7,001 nucleotides of DNA from Pseudomonadota bacterium (GTDB taxonomy: Bacteria > Pseudomonadota > Gammaproteobacteria > Burkholderiales > Burkholderiaceae): positions 1 to 7,001 of the forward strand of contig JAJXUC010000182.1 of the NCBI GenBank assembly GCA_021783435.1. Direction: 5' to 3'. Each line of letters starts with the position of its first letter. Position 1 is the stretch's first letter. The notes under the pieces are model-generated. The model saw only the letters and a program-made list of their open reading frames with translations. It did not search any database and was not told the DNA's origin. This document shows positions 5,475 through 7,001 of this stretch, piece by piece. A program made the translations under genes and the position numbers.

Positions 5475-7001
5475 GCCTCACGCTCGGGCGACGTCTCAAG
5501 ATTCGCGCCATGGTGCATGTGGCGGGGGAGCCGATTCCCTACTTCTGGCCCATGCGCACCTTCATCCACCACAATCCGCTGCACGGGCTGGAACACCTGC
5601 CATTCGCGCAGGCCGTGGCCCAGGGCGAGCGCCTTTTCCGCGCGCGCGGCTACCTGCCGCGTGCTCTGCGCCGGCGCTATCTGGCCCAAGGCAAGGTTGA
5701 GGTCGCCGTTTTGGCCCGGCAAGTGGAACGCTTCGTCGCGCGCGAGACGCCTCTCGCCGCTCTGGACATGCAGCGACTGTTCTTCACGCTGCTGACCGAG
5801 CACGAAGAGGAACTGGGGGCAGCCCCCGCCCTTGCCAGCGCGCGCGACATCCATGCGGCGTTGTCCGGGCAGGCGCTACCGCCCGCAGAGATTGCGCCGG
5901 CGGATCTTGCACAGCGGATACGGGCCGAGATGCCGGCGGGCCGCCCGCTGCACGTCCTTGTGGACCAGCTTTTCGGCACCGAGATCGGCGCGACGCTGGA
6001 CGAGCTGGTGATCAAGAGCTGCCTCGACTTCTTCGACGAAGGCCAGTCGGTGTGGCAGATGCCAGGGCGGGAGAGGGGCCTGTTTGCAGCGTGGAGTGCG
6101 CTCGCGCGGCACAACCTGCGGCTGTTCATCCGCGGCCTGCACATCAAGCGCATCCTGGCGCTAGACGACACGCCTGAAGGCATCATCAGCCACGTGATGA
6201 GTGAACTGGGTGTGCCTGAGGACAATTGGACGGACTACTTCACCTGCGAGCTGACGCGGCTGCATGGCTGGGCAGGCTTCATCCGCTGGCGCGCCGCCGC
6301 CAAGCACTATCACTGGAGCCGAAGCTATCCGGCCGACCTGGTGGATTACCTCGCCATACGTCTGGTCCTGGGACTCGCCTTGCTGCGAGAACACGCCCAG
6401 CGCAAGAAGACGCCGGCGAACCTGCCCGCGCTCCAGCGCTTCGTGGACGAGCGCCCGGAGGAAGCCTATCTGCGGCGCGAATTCCACGGCGGCCACATCC
6501 TGCCGGAACTGGCGCATGCCGTCGAAGACGCCCTTGCCGGCCGGCGCCAGGCGCGGCTTGTCCGTCTGCTGCCCGACTATCTCGCACGCAAGCGCGAGCG
6601 GGAGGCGGGGCTGTACGCCGGGCGCCTGCAGCGGCTGGCGGAGGGCGCCGGCCTGGCGCACGCGCTCGCCGGCCTGGGCGCTGATGGCATCGCGAGCCTG
6701 TTGGCCACGCTCGACCGCTTCGAGCAGGCGGAAGGCCTCATGTGGCTGTCCGCCCAGGAGGCCCACTACATGCAGCAGCTGCTGGGCGGCCTGAACCTCG
6801 CGCCGCGCCCGGCACGGGGGAAGCGCCCGTTTGCGCAGGTCCTTTTCTGCATCGACGTGCGTTCGGAGCGCATTCGTCGCCACCTGGAGAAGGTTGGCGA
6901 CTATCAGACCTACGGCATCGCCGGATTCTTCGGCGTGCCGGTAGGCTTCATCGGTCTGGACAAGGGCAGCGAAACCCAGCTCTGCCCCGTGGTCGTCACA
7001 C
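5471..7001 (+). CDS. dabA: DabA: zinc-binding subunit of a DAB inorganic-carbon uptake system (partial, C-terminus cut off)
   Basis: DabA (DUF2309/UPF0753 family) is a cytoplasmic protein with a beta-carbonic-anhydrase-like zinc site. With DabB it is thought to hydrate CO2 to bicarbonate in one direction using an ion gradient, raising the carbon supply for Rubisco. The frame is open for 510 codons from the GTG to the window edge. Family hallmarks are IPYFWPMRTFIHHNPLHGLEHLPF (22-45) and FCIDVRSERIRRHLE (459-473), then GIAGFFGVPVGF (482-493) and the CPVVVT segment (505-510) at the break. Cys460 and Asp462 correspond to the zinc-site pair described as C351 and D353 in Halothiobacillus neapolitanus DabA. 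The other two ligands (His and Cys) lie beyond the window. Cys460 falls about 110 residues later than in that protein, so the N-terminal region is longer. The start overlaps the upstream membrane gene by 4 nt, as expected for one operon. Confidence 0.94.
   Translation, partial: MSLTLGRRLKIRAMVHVAGEPIPYFWPMRTFIHHNPLHGLEHLPFAQAVAQGERLFRARGYLPRALRRRYLAQGKVEVAVLARQVERFVARETPLAALDMQRLFFTLLTEHEEELGAAPALASARDIHAALSGQALPPAEIAPADLAQRIRAEMPAGRPLHVLVDQLFGTEIGATLDELVIKSCLDFFDEGQSVWQMPGRERGLFAAWSALARHNLRLFIRGLHIKRILALDDTPEGIISHVMSELGVPEDNWTDYFTCELTRLHGWAGFIRWRAAAKHYHWSRSYPADLVDYLAIRLVLGLALLREHAQRKKTPANLPALQRFVDERPEEAYLRREFHGGHILPELAHAVEDALAGRRQARLVRLLPDYLARKREREAGLYAGRLQRLAEGAGLAHALAGLGADGIASLLATLDRFEQAEGLMWLSAQEAHYMQQLLGGLNLAPRPARGKRPFAQVLFCIDVRSERIRRHLEKVGDYQTYGIAGFFGVPVGFIGLDKGSETQLCPVVVT

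Noticed and set aside
6161..6883. A 240-codon minus-strand open frame inside dabA
   Set aside because: It lies wholly opposite conserved DabA sequence, has the same shadow composition and has no start context of note.

Overview
The window is GC-rich, and its genes strongly prefer G or C at third codon positions. All genes run on the + strand. They combine a Calvin-cycle-type class II aldolase with a DAB-type inorganic-carbon uptake system. This points to a chemolithoautotrophic proteobacterium, most likely a beta- or gammaproteobacterial sulfur oxidiser or similar CO2 fixer. That placement is inferred from gene content and sequence style; there is no rRNA or other taxonomic marker here.

Layout. 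Positions 2-1435 hold a complete pyruvate kinase (pyk). It is followed after 33 nt by a complete class II fructose-bisphosphate aldolase (fba/cbbA, 1469-2533). These look like the end of a central-carbon operon, which closes with a strong intrinsic terminator (stem closed by a GCAA tetraloop, then a T-run, about 2556-2589). A 519-nt intergenic region (2534-3052) follows. It contains no convincing gene, but it has an AT-rich stretch with two inverted pairs of CCATAA and a 10-bp perfect inverted repeat just upstream of the next gene. It probably carries the promoter and operator of the second operon.

The second operon is tightly packed: dabB (3053-4732, NuoL-like membrane protein), a 246-aa membrane protein (4734-5474) and dabA (GTG start at 5471, running off the right edge). 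Gene boundaries are 1 nt apart and then overlap by 4 nt. DabA is the beta-carbonic-anhydrase-like, zinc-binding cytoplasmic subunit and DabB the ion-translocating membrane partner. Together they are thought to use an ion gradient to drive CO2 hydration in one direction and accumulate bicarbonate for Rubisco. The accumulated carbon would feed the Calvin cycle, in which the upstream aldolase works.

The most unusual element is the middle gene. By eye it matches the second half of a complex I antiporter subunit (NuoM/NuoN type) but has lost the usual channel residues, which suggests a structural third subunit of this DAB complex. DabB itself also departs from NuoL at key channel positions (His for the TM5 Glu, Arg for the TM7 Lys).
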